64,000 bases of DNA from Streptomyces sp. CB03234 (GTDB lineage Bacteria > Actinomycetota > Actinomycetes > Streptomycetales > Streptomycetaceae), in the NCBI RefSeq assembly GCF_001905885.1, contig NZ_LIYH01000008.1, positions 248,001-312,000 on the forward strand. Reading direction: 5' to 3'. Below, piece by piece: positions 7,952-16,367 of this stretch (positions are counted from its first letter, which is position 1; the number at the start of each line of letters is the position of its first letter). The notes beneath the pieces are model-generated. The model did no database searches, was not told where the DNA came from, and saw only the letters and a program-made list of their open reading frames with translations. The translations under genes were made by a program, and so were the position numbers.

Positions 7952-8847
7952 AGCATCAGCTCCGATCGGCGGCGGGGGTTGATCCGTTCCCGCCAGGCGC
8001 CGGCCAGGCCCGCGATGGCGAGCGTCGGGATGATCAGGAACAGGCCGGGGAAGAGGGTCGGCCACCAGTCCCCGGCGAGCAGCGAACCGCGGGCCGTCTG
8101 CACCAGGTTGCCGAGGCTCGCCTGGTGGGCGGGCAGGCCCAGGCCGAGGAAGGACAGCGCGGACTCGTGCCACATGGCGTGCGGCACCATGAGTACGGCC
8201 GCGAGGCCGGCTTGCGGCAACACCGCAGGCAGCAGGTGGCGGACGGTCACGCGCCACCGGGACGCGCCGCCGGAGACGGCGGCGTCGACGTACGGGCGGG
8301 AGCGCAGCGACAGCACCTCGGAGCGGACGATCCGGGCGGTGGACAGCCAGTGCGTGAGGGCGACGGACACGATGACCGGCCATACGCCGGGGCGGAACAT
8401 CGCCACGATGAAGATACCGAGCAGCAGGTGCGGTACGGACGAGAAGGTGTCGACGAGCCGCATGACGAGCCGGTCGGTCCAGCCGCCGAAGGCCGCGGCC
8501 GCCGCGCCCACGGCCGTACCGATGATCGTGGCGACGAGCGCCGCGACCAGCCCGACGAGCAGCGAGACGCGCAGGCCGTAGACGCAGCGCAGCAGCAGGT
8601 CGCGGCCGACGTCGTCGGTGCCGAAGGGGTGTGCCCAGGAGGGTGACTGGAGCTTGAGCGACAAATCGACGGCCTGCTGGTCGAGCTGGACCAGTGGCGG
8701 TACGAGGAGCACGGCGAGGACGACCGCCGCGACGATCACGGCCGAGACCGAGACCCGGACGGTACGGGTGGAGCGGCGGGTGCGTCCGTGGGACGTCCAT
8801 GCGCAGGGGGTCCGGGGGGAACTCCCGGGAAAGGTGGTGTCAGCCAT
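7948..8847 (-). CDS. nikC: Nickel/peptide ABC importer permease, NikC-like
   Basis: 299 residues with an Arg-rich N-terminus and about six membrane helices. The N-terminal OppC/NikC block HPFGTDDVGRDLLLR and the permease EAA-type loop (YVDAAVSGGASRWRVTVRH) are visible. It starts inside the nikB end (8-base overlap) and its stop overlaps the nikD start, so the genes are translationally coupled. It forms the membrane channel with NikB. Confidence 0.83.
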   Translation of the reverse strand: MADTTFPGSSPRTPCAWTSHGRTRRSTRTVRVSVSAVIVAAVVLAVLLVPPLVQLDQQAVDLSLKLQSPSWAHPFGTDDVGRDLLLRCVYGLRVSLLVGLVAALVATIIGTAVGAAAAAFGGWTDRLVMRLVDTFSSVPHLLLGIFIVAMFRPGVWPVIVSVALTHWLSTARIVRSEVLSLRSRPYVDAAVSGGASRWRVTVRHLLPAVLPQAGLAAVLMVPHAMWHESALSFLGLGLPAHQASLGNLVQTARGSLLAGDWWPTLFPGLFLIIPTLAIAGLAGAWRERINPRRRSELML

Positions 8848-9847
8848 CGAATCCCACCCTCGGGTCGGCGAGTCCGTACAGCAGGTCGGAGAGGAGGTTG
8901 CCGAGCAGCACCGCCGCCGTGGCGAGCACGGTCAGCGCGGCAAGCAGCGGGAAGTCGACGGAGGTGGCGGCCTGCACGGTGGCCGCCGCGATACCGGGCC
9001 AGCTGAAAACCGACTCAACAAGCAAGGCGCCTGTGATGAGTTCGGGTACGCGTGAGCCGACGAGGGTGAGCATCGGCAGCATGCCGGAGCGCAGGGCGTG
9101 CCCGAGGAGCACGGTGCGTTCGCTCAGGCCACGCGCGCGTGCGCCGCGCACGGGGTCCTCGTCGAGCGCGTCGGCGACGCCTTGGCGTACGTACAGGAAG
9201 AACCACGGCAGTTGGGAGACGCCCAGGACCAGCGCGGGCAGGACCAGGTGCGAGGCGACCTGGCCGAAGGTGACGGTCTCGCTGGCCGTGTCGGTCAGCC
9301 CGCCTGCCGGCAGGACGCCCAGCTCCAGGGCGAAGAACCAGATGGCGAGCAGCCCGAGCCAGAAGGCCGGGGCGGCTTCCAGGGTGTACGCGGCGGAGCT
9401 GACGCACCGGTCGAGCCAGCCGCCCTGCCGGCGGGCGGCCAGGACGCCCAGGGCCGTCCCGAGCAGGATGGCGACGGCGAAGGCGGTGGCGGCGAGCAGC
9501 GCCGACCAGCCGATGCGTTCGCCGATGACGTCGGCGACGGGCTGGCGCATGACGCTGGAGTCGCCGAGGTCGCCGGTGAGCGCCGAGGTGAGCCAGTGCC
9601 ACCAGCGCGGGACGAGGGGCTGGTCGGCGCCCAGGTTGGCGCGCAGCTGGTCGAGGTTTTCCTGGGAGGCGGTGAGTCCGGCCGTGCCGGCGTACGCCTT
9701 GACGGGGTCGAACGGGGAGGCCGCGGCGACGGCGAAGACGGCGAAGGTGACCACCAGGAGGACGGGGACGGCGAACAGGGCCCGCCGTCCCGCCATCCGG
9801 GCCATCGCCCCCCAGGGGAGGCGACGGCGGACGTGCTTGACGGTCAC
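8840..9847 (-). CDS. nikB: Nickel/peptide ABC importer permease, NikB-like
   Basis: 335 residues from GTG at 9847 (VTVKHVRRRL), which overlaps the TGA of the binding-protein gene. It contains the DppB/NikB hallmark LRANLGADQPLVPRWWHWL, about six helices and the conserved loop DPVRGARARGLSERTVLLGH. Forms the importer pore with NikC. Confidence 0.83.
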   Translation of the reverse strand: MTVKHVRRRLPWGAMARMAGRRALFAVPVLLVVTFAVFAVAAASPFDPVKAYAGTAGLTASQENLDQLRANLGADQPLVPRWWHWLTSALTGDLGDSSVMRQPVADVIGERIGWSALLAATAFAVAILLGTALGVLAARRQGGWLDRCVSSAAYTLEAAPAFWLGLLAIWFFALELGVLPAGGLTDTASETVTFGQVASHLVLPALVLGVSQLPWFFLYVRQGVADALDEDPVRGARARGLSERTVLLGHALRSGMLPMLTLVGSRVPELITGALLVESVFSWPGIAAATVQAATSVDFPLLAALTVLATAAVLLGNLLSDLLYGLADPRVGFDG

Positions 9848-11439
9848 TTCTTCGGGATCCAGTTCTCGACGTTCCACCAGGGGCCGGCGGCGAGGCCGTG
9901 GTCGTGCGGCTCGACCTGGGTGGAGAGCCCGTCCCAGGAGTCGTTCACCACGTACAGGTGGTCGATATGAGTGAGGAAGGTGTAGCCGGGGTTCTTCACC
10001 AGTTCGCGCTGGACGGTGTCGTACGCGGCCTTGCGGGCGGCCTTGTCGTCGGTCTTGCGGCCGTCGTCGAGGGCCTTGTCGACGACGGGGTTGTCGTACC
10101 AGGCCATGTTGTTGAAGCCGTCGCCGCCGAGGGAGGACTTCAGCAGCAGGTACTGGTCGAAGTCGGGGTCGCCGGGCGAGCCCCCGCCCGCGAGGACCGC
10201 GTCGTGCTTCATGCGCGGCTCGATGACCTCCCACGTACCGGCCTGGGTCGTGATGTCGATGCCGGCCTTCTTGGCGTCGGAGGCGTACGCGAGGGCGTGG
10301 TCCTGGCGGAGCTTGTCGCCGGAGAGGTACCAGAGGGGGAAGGCGGCGCGGACGCCGTCCTTGACGCGGATGCCGTCGGGGCCGGTCTTCCAGCCGGCGT
10401 CGTCGAGGATCTTCTTGGCCTTGGCCAGGTCGTGCGTGCGCTCGGTGCCCTTGGTGAACCACTCGCTGTCGGTGGGGACCGGACCATAGGCGGGCTTTCC
10501 GGCGCCTTCCAGGATCTTGTCCACCATGGCCCCGCGGTCGACGGCGACGTCGAGGGCGCGGCGGATCGCGGTGTCGCCGGTGACCTTGTTGTGGGTGGGG
10601 AGGGTCACCAGGCGGTAGTCGTAGGTGGTCGCCTCGTACGTCTTCTTCGCGCTGTCGCCCTTGAAGCCCTTGGCGAGGTTCGGGGGCAGGATCGCGCCGT
10701 CGAGGTCGCCGGAGCGGAGGCGGGTGGCGCGGACGTCGTCGTCCTTGATGATCGCCATGGTGAACTTCTTCACCTTCGGCGCGCCGCCCCAGTAGTCCGG
10801 GTTGGCCTTGAAGCTGATCTTCTCGCCCTTGGACCAGTCGGTGAGGACGTACGGGCCGGTGCCGACGGGCCTGGTGGTGAAGGGGCCGCTGTTGACGTCC
10901 TGGTTCGCCGCGATGTGCTCGGGGGCGATGCCGAGGACGGTGCGCTCGGCGAAGGGGGCGTAGGGGTACTTCAGGGTGAAGACGACGGTGTCGTCGCCGA
11001 CGGCCTTGACGTCCTTCAGGGCGTCCAGCTCGGTCTTGGAGGCGTTGTTGGTCTTCTTGTCGAGGATGGTGCGGTAGGTGAAGACGACGTCCTTGGCCGT
11101 GAAGGGCTTGCCGTCGCTGAACTTCACGCCCTTGCGGAGCTTGTACGTGTACGTCAGGCCGTCCGCGCTCACCTCGGGCAGCGCGACCGCGAGGGCGGGC
11201 TTCAGCTTCATGTCGCCGTCGAAGGCGAGCAGCCCGTCGAAGATCTTGGAGTTGCCGTCCTTGCCGTAGCCGAGGAGCGGGCTGAGCGACTCGGGCTCGT
11301 ACGCGATGCCGACGACCGCGCTGTCCCCGGCGGCGGAGCCGGCTCCGGTGGCGCCCGGGTTCGAGCAGGCCGCCGCGGTGATGGCCAGGGTTCCGGCCAG
11401 CGTGGCGGCGGCCATGCCGCGTATGGATCGGGCGGTCAT
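9844..11439 (-). CDS. nikA: Nickel/peptide ABC importer substrate-binding lipoprotein, NikA-like
   Basis: 531 residues, an SBP family 5 protein. The N-terminus MTARSIRGMAAATLAG runs into the lipobox ITAAAC (Cys about 25), so it is a membrane-anchored exported lipoprotein. The body shows the family pattern GLTYTYKLRKGVKFSDGKPF, TGPYVLTDWSKGEKISFKAN and RRALDVAVDRGAMV. First gene of the five-gene operon. In this family peptide and nickel binders cannot be told apart by eye; the nickel assignment rests on the TTGC-type operator 42 bases upstream. Confidence 0.82.
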   Translation of the reverse strand: MTARSIRGMAAATLAGTLAITAAACSNPGATGAGSAAGDSAVVGIAYEPESLSPLLGYGKDGNSKIFDGLLAFDGDMKLKPALAVALPEVSADGLTYTYKLRKGVKFSDGKPFTAKDVVFTYRTILDKKTNNASKTELDALKDVKAVGDDTVVFTLKYPYAPFAERTVLGIAPEHIAANQDVNSGPFTTRPVGTGPYVLTDWSKGEKISFKANPDYWGGAPKVKKFTMAIIKDDDVRATRLRSGDLDGAILPPNLAKGFKGDSAKKTYEATTYDYRLVTLPTHNKVTGDTAIRRALDVAVDRGAMVDKILEGAGKPAYGPVPTDSEWFTKGTERTHDLAKAKKILDDAGWKTGPDGIRVKDGVRAAFPLWYLSGDKLRQDHALAYASDAKKAGIDITTQAGTWEVIEPRMKHDAVLAGGGSPGDPDFDQYLLLKSSLGGDGFNNMAWYDNPVVDKALDDGRKTDDKAARKAAYDTVQRELVKNPGYTFLTHIDHLYVVNDSWDGLSTQVEPHDHGLAAGPWWNVENWIPKK

Positions 11440-11480
11440 GGTTCCACACCCCTCGTGAAGCTAGTGAAGATCGGCTGTTG

Positions 11481-11497
11481 TTGCGAACGACTCGCAA
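11481..11497 (-). promoter_or_regulatory. Nur-type inverted repeat upstream of nikA
   Basis: TTGCGA-ACGAC-TCGCAA is a perfect 6-bp inverted repeat with a 5-base spacer, fitting the published Nur consensus tTGCaa-N5-ttGCAA. In S. coelicolor, Nur (a Fur-family, nickel-dependent repressor) controls nikABCDE and sodF. The site lies 42 bases before the start codon, in promoter range. Confidence 0.6.
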
Positions 11498-11544
11498 TTA
11501 AACAGCATGTAGAGGGGTGGGATCCTCCCGCGCTCCTTACCGGG

Positions 11545-12603
11545 TCACGCCGGGGCGGGGAGACCGGCCAGGTCGGCGAGGGTCTGCTTGTGGTGTCCCG
11601 CCGAGCCGAGAGCGATCTGGTCCGCTTTAGCCCGCTTCAGATAGAGATGAGCAGGGTGCTCCCAGGTCATACCGATCCCGCCGTGCAGCTGGACGCACTC
11701 CTCGGCGGCGTGCACCGCGACGCGCGAGCAGTACACCTGGGCGACGGCCACGGCGAGCGGCGCCTCGGGGCTGCCGCCGACGAGCGCGTCCGCGGCGTTG
11801 CGGGCGGCGGCGCGGGCGCCCACCACCTCCAGCCACAGCTGCGCCATGCGGTGCTTGAGCGCCTGGAAGGAGCCGACCGGCCGGTTGAACTGGTGGCGCT
11901 CGCGGGTGTGCCGGACCGTCTCCTCCAGGCACCACTCGGCCACGCCCAGCTGTTCGGAGGCGAGCAGTCCCGCTCCGGCGAGCAGTCCTCGGCGCACCGC
12001 CTCGCGCGCGGTGCCGGCGTCCGCGAGGCGGGTGCCGCCGGACTCGGCGGTCACGGTGGCGACCGGGCGGGTCAGGTCCAGCGGGGTCTGCGGCACGATA
12101 CCGGCCTCGGCGGCGTCGACCGCGTACAGCCCGTCGGGGCGGACCACGAGCAGCACGTCGGCGCGGGCGGCGTCCGCCACGCCGGTGACGGTCCCGGTGG
12201 CCGCCGGCTCGTGGTCCGGGCCGGCGGAGAGCGGGACGGCCAGCACGGCGGCCTTACGGCCGGTGGCGAGCTCGCCGAGCAGGTCGCCCGCCCGGGCCGC
12301 CAGCAGCGTCTCGGTCGCGATGACGGCACTGGTGAGGTACGGGACCGGCGTCACCGCGCGGCCCAGCTCCTCCAGCACGACGGCGGCCTCGCGGTGGGAC
12401 GCGCCCTGGCCGCCGAGCTTCTCGGGGACGAGGAGCCCGGCCGTACCCATGTCGGCCGCGAGCGCCGTCCACAGGGCGGGGTCGTAGGGGCTGTCGGCCT
12501 CGATACGGCCGGGCAGGTCCGCCGGGTCGGCACGGTCGGCCAGGAGGGAGCGTACGGCGGCTCGCAGGTCGCCCTCCGCCTCGGAGTACAGCAGGTCCGT
12601 CAT
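11545..12603 (-). CDS. Acyl-CoA dehydrogenase (second subunit-type paralogue)
   Basis: 352 residues from ATG at 12603, overlapping the preceding dehydrogenase stop (ATGA). It has the flavoprotein dehydrogenase layout: a mixed helical N-domain (TGLLVPEKLGGQGASHREAAVV) and a C-terminal helical domain (RHQFNRPVGSFQALKHRMAQLW, ECVQLHGGIGMTWEHPAHLY). The middle beta domain is shorter and less canonical. Tandem FadE pairs in actinobacteria often form alpha2beta2 dehydrogenases acting on unusual acyl-CoAs such as steroid side chains. The catalytic base cannot be placed with certainty, so this may be the non-catalytic partner. Confidence 0.82.
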   Translation of the reverse strand: MTDLLYSEAEGDLRAAVRSLLADRADPADLPGRIEADSPYDPALWTALAADMGTAGLLVPEKLGGQGASHREAAVVLEELGRAVTPVPYLTSAVIATETLLAARAGDLLGELATGRKAAVLAVPLSAGPDHEPAATGTVTGVADAARADVLLVVRPDGLYAVDAAEAGIVPQTPLDLTRPVATVTAESGGTRLADAGTAREAVRRGLLAGAGLLASEQLGVAEWCLEETVRHTRERHQFNRPVGSFQALKHRMAQLWLEVVGARAAARNAADALVGGSPEAPLAVAVAQVYCSRVAVHAAEECVQLHGGIGMTWEHPAHLYLKRAKADQIALGSAGHHKQTLADLAGLPAPA

Positions 12604-13781
12604 CGCGCCAGGTCCTTCCATGCGACGTCCTTGTCGTTGCGCGGCTCGGAGGGCAGCCCGAGGACGCGTTCCGCGACGATGTTGAGCAGCACTTCGCTCG
12701 TACCGCCCTCAATGGAGTTGCCCTTGGAGCGGAGGTAGCGGTAACCGGCGTCGCGGCCGGTGAAGTCGACGAGTTCGGGGCGGCGCATCGTCCAGTCCCC
12801 GTACAGCAGCCCCTCCTCGCCGAGGAGCTCCACCTCCAGGCCGCTGATCTCCTGGTTGAGGCGGGCGAACGCGAGCTTCATCCCGCTGCCCTCGGGTCCC
12901 GGCTGGCCCGCCACGAGCTGCTGGCGCAGCCGTTCGCCGGTCAGCCTGGCCACCTCGGCGTCGACCCACAGGTCGAGCAGGCGCTGGTGGAGGTCGTGGG
13001 TGCGCAGCTCGGGGCGTTCGCGCCAGGTACGGGAGACGGGCCCGATCATGCCGCCCTCGCGCGGGATGCGGGCGCCGCCGATGGCGACGCGCTCGTTGTT
13101 CAGCGTGGTCTGGGCGACCTTCCAGCCGTCGCCGACCTCACCGAGGCGGTGCGCGTCGGGGATGCGGACGTCGGTCAGGAAGACCTCGTTGAACTCGGCC
13201 TCGCCGGTGATCTGGCGCAGCGGCCGCACCTCGACGCCCGGGTCGGTCATGTCGCACAGGAAGTACGTGATGCCCCGGTGCTTGGGCAGGTCGGGGTCGG
13301 TACGGGCGATGAGGATCGCCCAGCGGGCCACATGGGCGCTGGACGTCCACACCTTCTGGCCGTTGACGACCCAGCTGTCCCCGTCCCGGACGGCCCGGGT
13401 GCCGAGCGCGGCGAGGTCGGAGCCGGCGCCGGGCTCGCTGAAGAGCTGGCACCAGACCTCCTCCCCCACCCACAGGGGGCGCAGGAAGCGCTGCTTCTGC
13501 TCCTCGGTGCCGTACGCGAGGATCGTCGGGGCCGCCATGCCGAGGCCGATGCCGATGCGGCGCGGGTCGTTGTCGGGGGCTCCGGCGGCTTCCAGCTCGG
13601 CGTCGACGACGGCCTGGAGGGAGCGGGGCGCGTCGAGCCCGCCGAGGCCGACGGGGTAGTGGACCCAGGCGAGGCCGGCGTCGAAGCGGGCCTTGAGGAA
13701 GTCGGTGCGGTCGGTGGTGGCGGGCGGGTGGGCCTTCAGCAACTCCTGCGTACGGGTGCGCAGTTCGGCGGCGTCGGTCAC
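12600..13781 (-). CDS. Acyl-CoA dehydrogenase
   Basis: 393 residues from ATG at 13781, coupled by 4-base overlaps to its neighbours on both sides. Family motifs: GIGLGMAAPTILAYGTEEQK, QLFSEPGAGSDLAALGTRAV, VNGQKVWTSSAHVA and the C-terminal SIEGGTSEVLLNIVAERVLG. It oxidises an acyl-CoA to the 2-enoyl-CoA using FAD. With the shorter paralogue downstream and the upstream oxidoreductase it forms a three-gene operon that I expect to serve degradation of a fatty, branched or terpenoid acyl chain; the substrate is unknown. Confidence 0.86.
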   Translation of the reverse strand: MTDAAELRTRTQELLKAHPPATTDRTDFLKARFDAGLAWVHYPVGLGGLDAPRSLQAVVDAELEAAGAPDNDPRRIGIGLGMAAPTILAYGTEEQKQRFLRPLWVGEEVWCQLFSEPGAGSDLAALGTRAVRDGDSWVVNGQKVWTSSAHVARWAILIARTDPDLPKHRGITYFLCDMTDPGVEVRPLRQITGEAEFNEVFLTDVRIPDAHRLGEVGDGWKVAQTTLNNERVAIGGARIPREGGMIGPVSRTWRERPELRTHDLHQRLLDLWVDAEVARLTGERLRQQLVAGQPGPEGSGMKLAFARLNQEISGLEVELLGEEGLLYGDWTMRRPELVDFTGRDAGYRYLRSKGNSIEGGTSEVLLNIVAERVLGLPSEPRNDKDVAWKDLAR

Positions 13782-14755
13782 TTCGTGACTCCTTCCGTGG
13801 CGGCCGGGAGGACGACGAGCCGGCCCGTGGTCGTGCCGTCGGCGACGCGTTGCACGGCCGCCGCCGCGTCCTCGAAGGGGACCCGATCGCTGATCAGCGG
13901 CTTGATCAGGCCCTTGGCCGCGTACTGGGTGAGGGTGTCGTGACAGCGGCGGATCGCGTCGGGGTCCTTCTGGTTGTACAGGCCCCAGTGCAGGCCGAGG
14001 ATCGAGTAGTTCTTGACCAGGGCGTGGTTGAGGGCGGGGGCCGGGATGTCACCGCTCGCGAAGCCGACGACCACGATCCGGCCCTCGAAGGCCACGCACT
14101 TGGCGGACTTGGCGTACGCGTCACCGCCGACCGGGTCGTAGACGACGTCGGCGCCCCGGCCTCCGGTGGCCTCCTTGACGGCCCCGACGATGTCATCGGT
14201 ACGCCGGTCGATGACGACGTCGCAGCCGAGCTCGCGCGCGACGGCGGCCTTGTCGGCGCCCCCGACGACCCCGACGACCCGCGCGCCGGCCGCCTTGCCG
14301 AGCTGTACGGCGGCGCTGCCGACGCCCCCCGCGGCGGCGTGGACGAGGAGCGTCTCGCCCTCCTTCAGGGCGGCCCTGCGGTGCAGGCCGAACCAGCCGG
14401 TCTGGTAGCCGATGTGCAGGGCGGCGGCCTCGGCGTCGTCGAGCGCGTCGGGCGCGGGCAGGAGCGCGGCCTCGTCGGCGACGACGTAGTCGGCGAGCCC
14501 CCCGTACGGCAGGGCGGGGGTGGCGATCACGCGCCGGCCGTCCTCGGTCTCGCCGCAGATCTCCACGCCCGGGGTGAAGGGGAGCGGCGGCCGTACCTGG
14601 TAGTGGCCCCGGCACAGCAGCGCGTCGGGGAAGTTGATGTTCGCGGCCCGGACCCTCAGCAGGACCTGACCGTCGCCGGGCGTGGGCCGGTCCACCTCTT
14701 CGCGCCGCATCACCTCGCTCGGCTCGCCGTTCCGGTGTACTCGCCATGCCTGCAT
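13778..14755 (-). CDS. NADPH:quinone oxidoreductase-family protein (MDR superfamily)
   Basis: 325 residues from ATG at 14755 (MQAWRVHRNGEP), chosen for GGAGG seven bases upstream. Zeta-crystallin/QOR-like medium-chain reductase: VRAANINFPDALLCRGHYQ, the nucleotide-binding loop LVHAAAGGVGSAAVQLGKAAGA, and the ADVVYDPVGGD block. Zinc ligands are absent. As first gene of the operon with two acyl-CoA dehydrogenases it may be a 2-enoyl-CoA or quinone reductase accepting or supplying reducing equivalents. Confidence 0.83.
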   Translation of the reverse strand: MQAWRVHRNGEPSEVMRREEVDRPTPGDGQVLLRVRAANINFPDALLCRGHYQVRPPLPFTPGVEICGETEDGRRVIATPALPYGGLADYVVADEAALLPAPDALDDAEAAALHIGYQTGWFGLHRRAALKEGETLLVHAAAGGVGSAAVQLGKAAGARVVGVVGGADKAAVARELGCDVVIDRRTDDIVGAVKEATGGRGADVVYDPVGGDAYAKSAKCVAFEGRIVVVGFASGDIPAPALNHALVKNYSILGLHWGLYNQKDPDAIRRCHDTLTQYAAKGLIKPLISDRVPFEDAAAAVQRVADGTTTGRLVVLPAATEGVTK

Positions 14756-14813
14756 CGAGGGCCTCCACAAAGAGTCGGGCAGTACCGCACTGGGTCACAC
14801 TCGTCCGCATACT

Positions 14814-14825
14814 AAGCGGTCGCTT
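14814..14825 (-). promoter_or_regulatory. AAGCG-N2-CGCTT operator upstream of the acyl-CoA dehydrogenase operon
   Basis: Perfect 5-bp inverted repeat with a two-base spacer, lying 59 bases before the oxidoreductase start. Short AAGC/GCTT palindromes of this form are typical operators of TetR-family regulators of acyl-CoA catabolism. No regulator gene is next to it. Confidence 0.5.
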
Positions 14826-14948
14826 GCCCGGAGGGAACAGCTTCGGGGAACTCGCCTCACCGGTTGAACACCGTCCCACCCGTATCCGTATGGATCGGCG
14901 GCTCGCACTCCCCTGTGCGGGCCTGCCTCGGGCAGGGAGGGCAGTTCC

Positions 14949-16367
14949 ATGGCCGGCGATGTCACCACGCTTTTCCGGGCGTCCACCGCACACAGCCCGT
15001 CGATCGCCATGCTCGACCGGGCGGGGAGCACAGGTGCGGGCGGGACAGGTGCGGGCGGGACGCCCGGGCGGATCACCGACTTCTGCATCCCCTGCAACCC
15101 CTACTTCCCCACGCCCGCGATGTTCGAGCAGCTGGGTGGGCGCCTCAGAGAGATCCTCACCTACTACCCGAGCGGTTCGGAGACCATCACCGCCGAGCTG
15201 TGCCAGACCCTGGGGCTCAATCCGCAGACCGTCGCCATGGGCAATGGCTCCACCGAACTGATCACCTGGATCGACCACCTGCTCGTCCGGGAATCGCTCG
15301 CCGTGCCCGTCCCCACCTTCGGCCGGTGGACCGACCAGCCCATGGAGACGGGCAAGCGCGTCGACATGATGCTGCTGCCGGAGGCCCACGGATTCCGGCT
15401 CGATCCGGACGCGTTCGTACGGTTCATCCGCGCCCGGCGTTCGCGGACGGCGGTCATCTGCAACCCCAACAACCCGGACGGCGGGCTGCTCACCAAGGAG
15501 CAGGTGCTGGCGCTGTGCGACACCCTCCAGGACCTGGACCTGGTCGTGGTGGACGAGTCGTTCCTCGAGTTCTCCGACGCCGCCGCCGAGACGAGCATCG
15601 CCGAGGAGGCGGTGCTCCGGCCCCATGTGATCGTGCTGCGCAGCCTCGGCAAGAACTTCGGCCTGCACGGGGTGCGTTTCGGCTACCTGGTCGCCAACCC
15701 GGCGCTCGCCGGACGGATCCGGTCGATGCTGCCGAAGTGGAACCTCAACTCCCTCGCGGAGGCGGTGGTGTTCATGCTGGGGGAACACCGCCGGGAGTAC
15801 GAGGAGAGCCTGCGCCGGTCCCGGCAGGACCGGCAGGAGATGACCGCCCGGCTCTCGATGCTGCCAGGGCTGACCGTCTATCCCTCGCAGGGCAATTTCG
15901 TGTACGTACGGCTGCCGGTGGGCGTGGACGGGGCGGCGCTGCGCGACCGGCTGCTGACCGGGCACGGGGTCCTGGTGCGCGAGTGCGGCAACAAGGTGGG
16001 CAGCTCCAGCCGGTTCCTGCGGCTGGTCGTGCGCCCGCCGCAGGAGGTGGGGCAACTCGTCACGGCGCTGGGGCAGGTGCTGTACGGAGGTCCGGTCCAC
16101 CCTGTCCCCGTGCCGGCGCCGCCGCTTGCGGCCGCACAGGCGGGGGCGGGGGCGGGGACGCCGGTGGCAGGCGTCCCGCACGGCCTGCAGCTCGTCCCCG
16201 CGTCGGCGCCGGTGCCGGTACAGACCCCGACACCGGCACAGGCACAGGCACCGGCTCGGATGCCGGCCGCTGCGGCCGCCGCCGTTCCGGTTGTCGGGCC
16301 CATGGCCATGGCCAGGGGGTACACCTCCTCCGGCACCCCGGCGGTCGACCGGCTCGTCAGCGGCTGA
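14949..16367 (+). CDS. PLP-dependent class I/II aminotransferase with Pro/Ala-rich tail
   Basis: 472 residues with GGGAGG upstream of ATG 14949. Fold-type I aminotransferase of the histidinol-phosphate aminotransferase/CobD kind: NGSTELITWIDHLL, ICNPNNPDGGLLTKEQ, VVVDESFLEFSD and the PLP-lysine loop RSLGKNFGLHGVRFGY. The catalytic part ends near residue 380. About 90 residues of low-complexity Pro/Ala/Val/Gln sequence follow, which is not part of the family. An N-terminal GAGGTGAGGT repeat is also extra. The substrate is unknown. The gene converges with the deacetylase gene (11-base overlap). Confidence 0.82.
   Translation: MAGDVTTLFRASTAHSPSIAMLDRAGSTGAGGTGAGGTPGRITDFCIPCNPYFPTPAMFEQLGGRLREILTYYPSGSETITAELCQTLGLNPQTVAMGNGSTELITWIDHLLVRESLAVPVPTFGRWTDQPMETGKRVDMMLLPEAHGFRLDPDAFVRFIRARRSRTAVICNPNNPDGGLLTKEQVLALCDTLQDLDLVVVDESFLEFSDAAAETSIAEEAVLRPHVIVLRSLGKNFGLHGVRFGYLVANPALAGRIRSMLPKWNLNSLAEAVVFMLGEHRREYEESLRRSRQDRQEMTARLSMLPGLTVYPSQGNFVYVRLPVGVDGAALRDRLLTGHGVLVRECGNKVGSSSRFLRLVVRPPQEVGQLVTALGQVLYGGPVHPVPVPAPPLAAAQAGAGAGTPVAGVPHGLQLVPASAPVPVQTPTPAQAQAPARMPAAAAAAVPVVGPMAMARGYTSSGTPAVDRLVSG

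Noticed and set aside
9898..12738. A 946-codon plus-strand frame opposite nikA and the acyl-CoA dehydrogenases
   Set aside because: Shadow of two genes and the promoter between them; no ribosome site or recognisable family.
14193..16181. A 662-codon minus-strand frame joining part of the oxidoreductase region with antisense aminotransferase sequence
   Set aside because: Its readable parts are out-of-frame versions of known genes; it crosses the divergent promoter and the operator.
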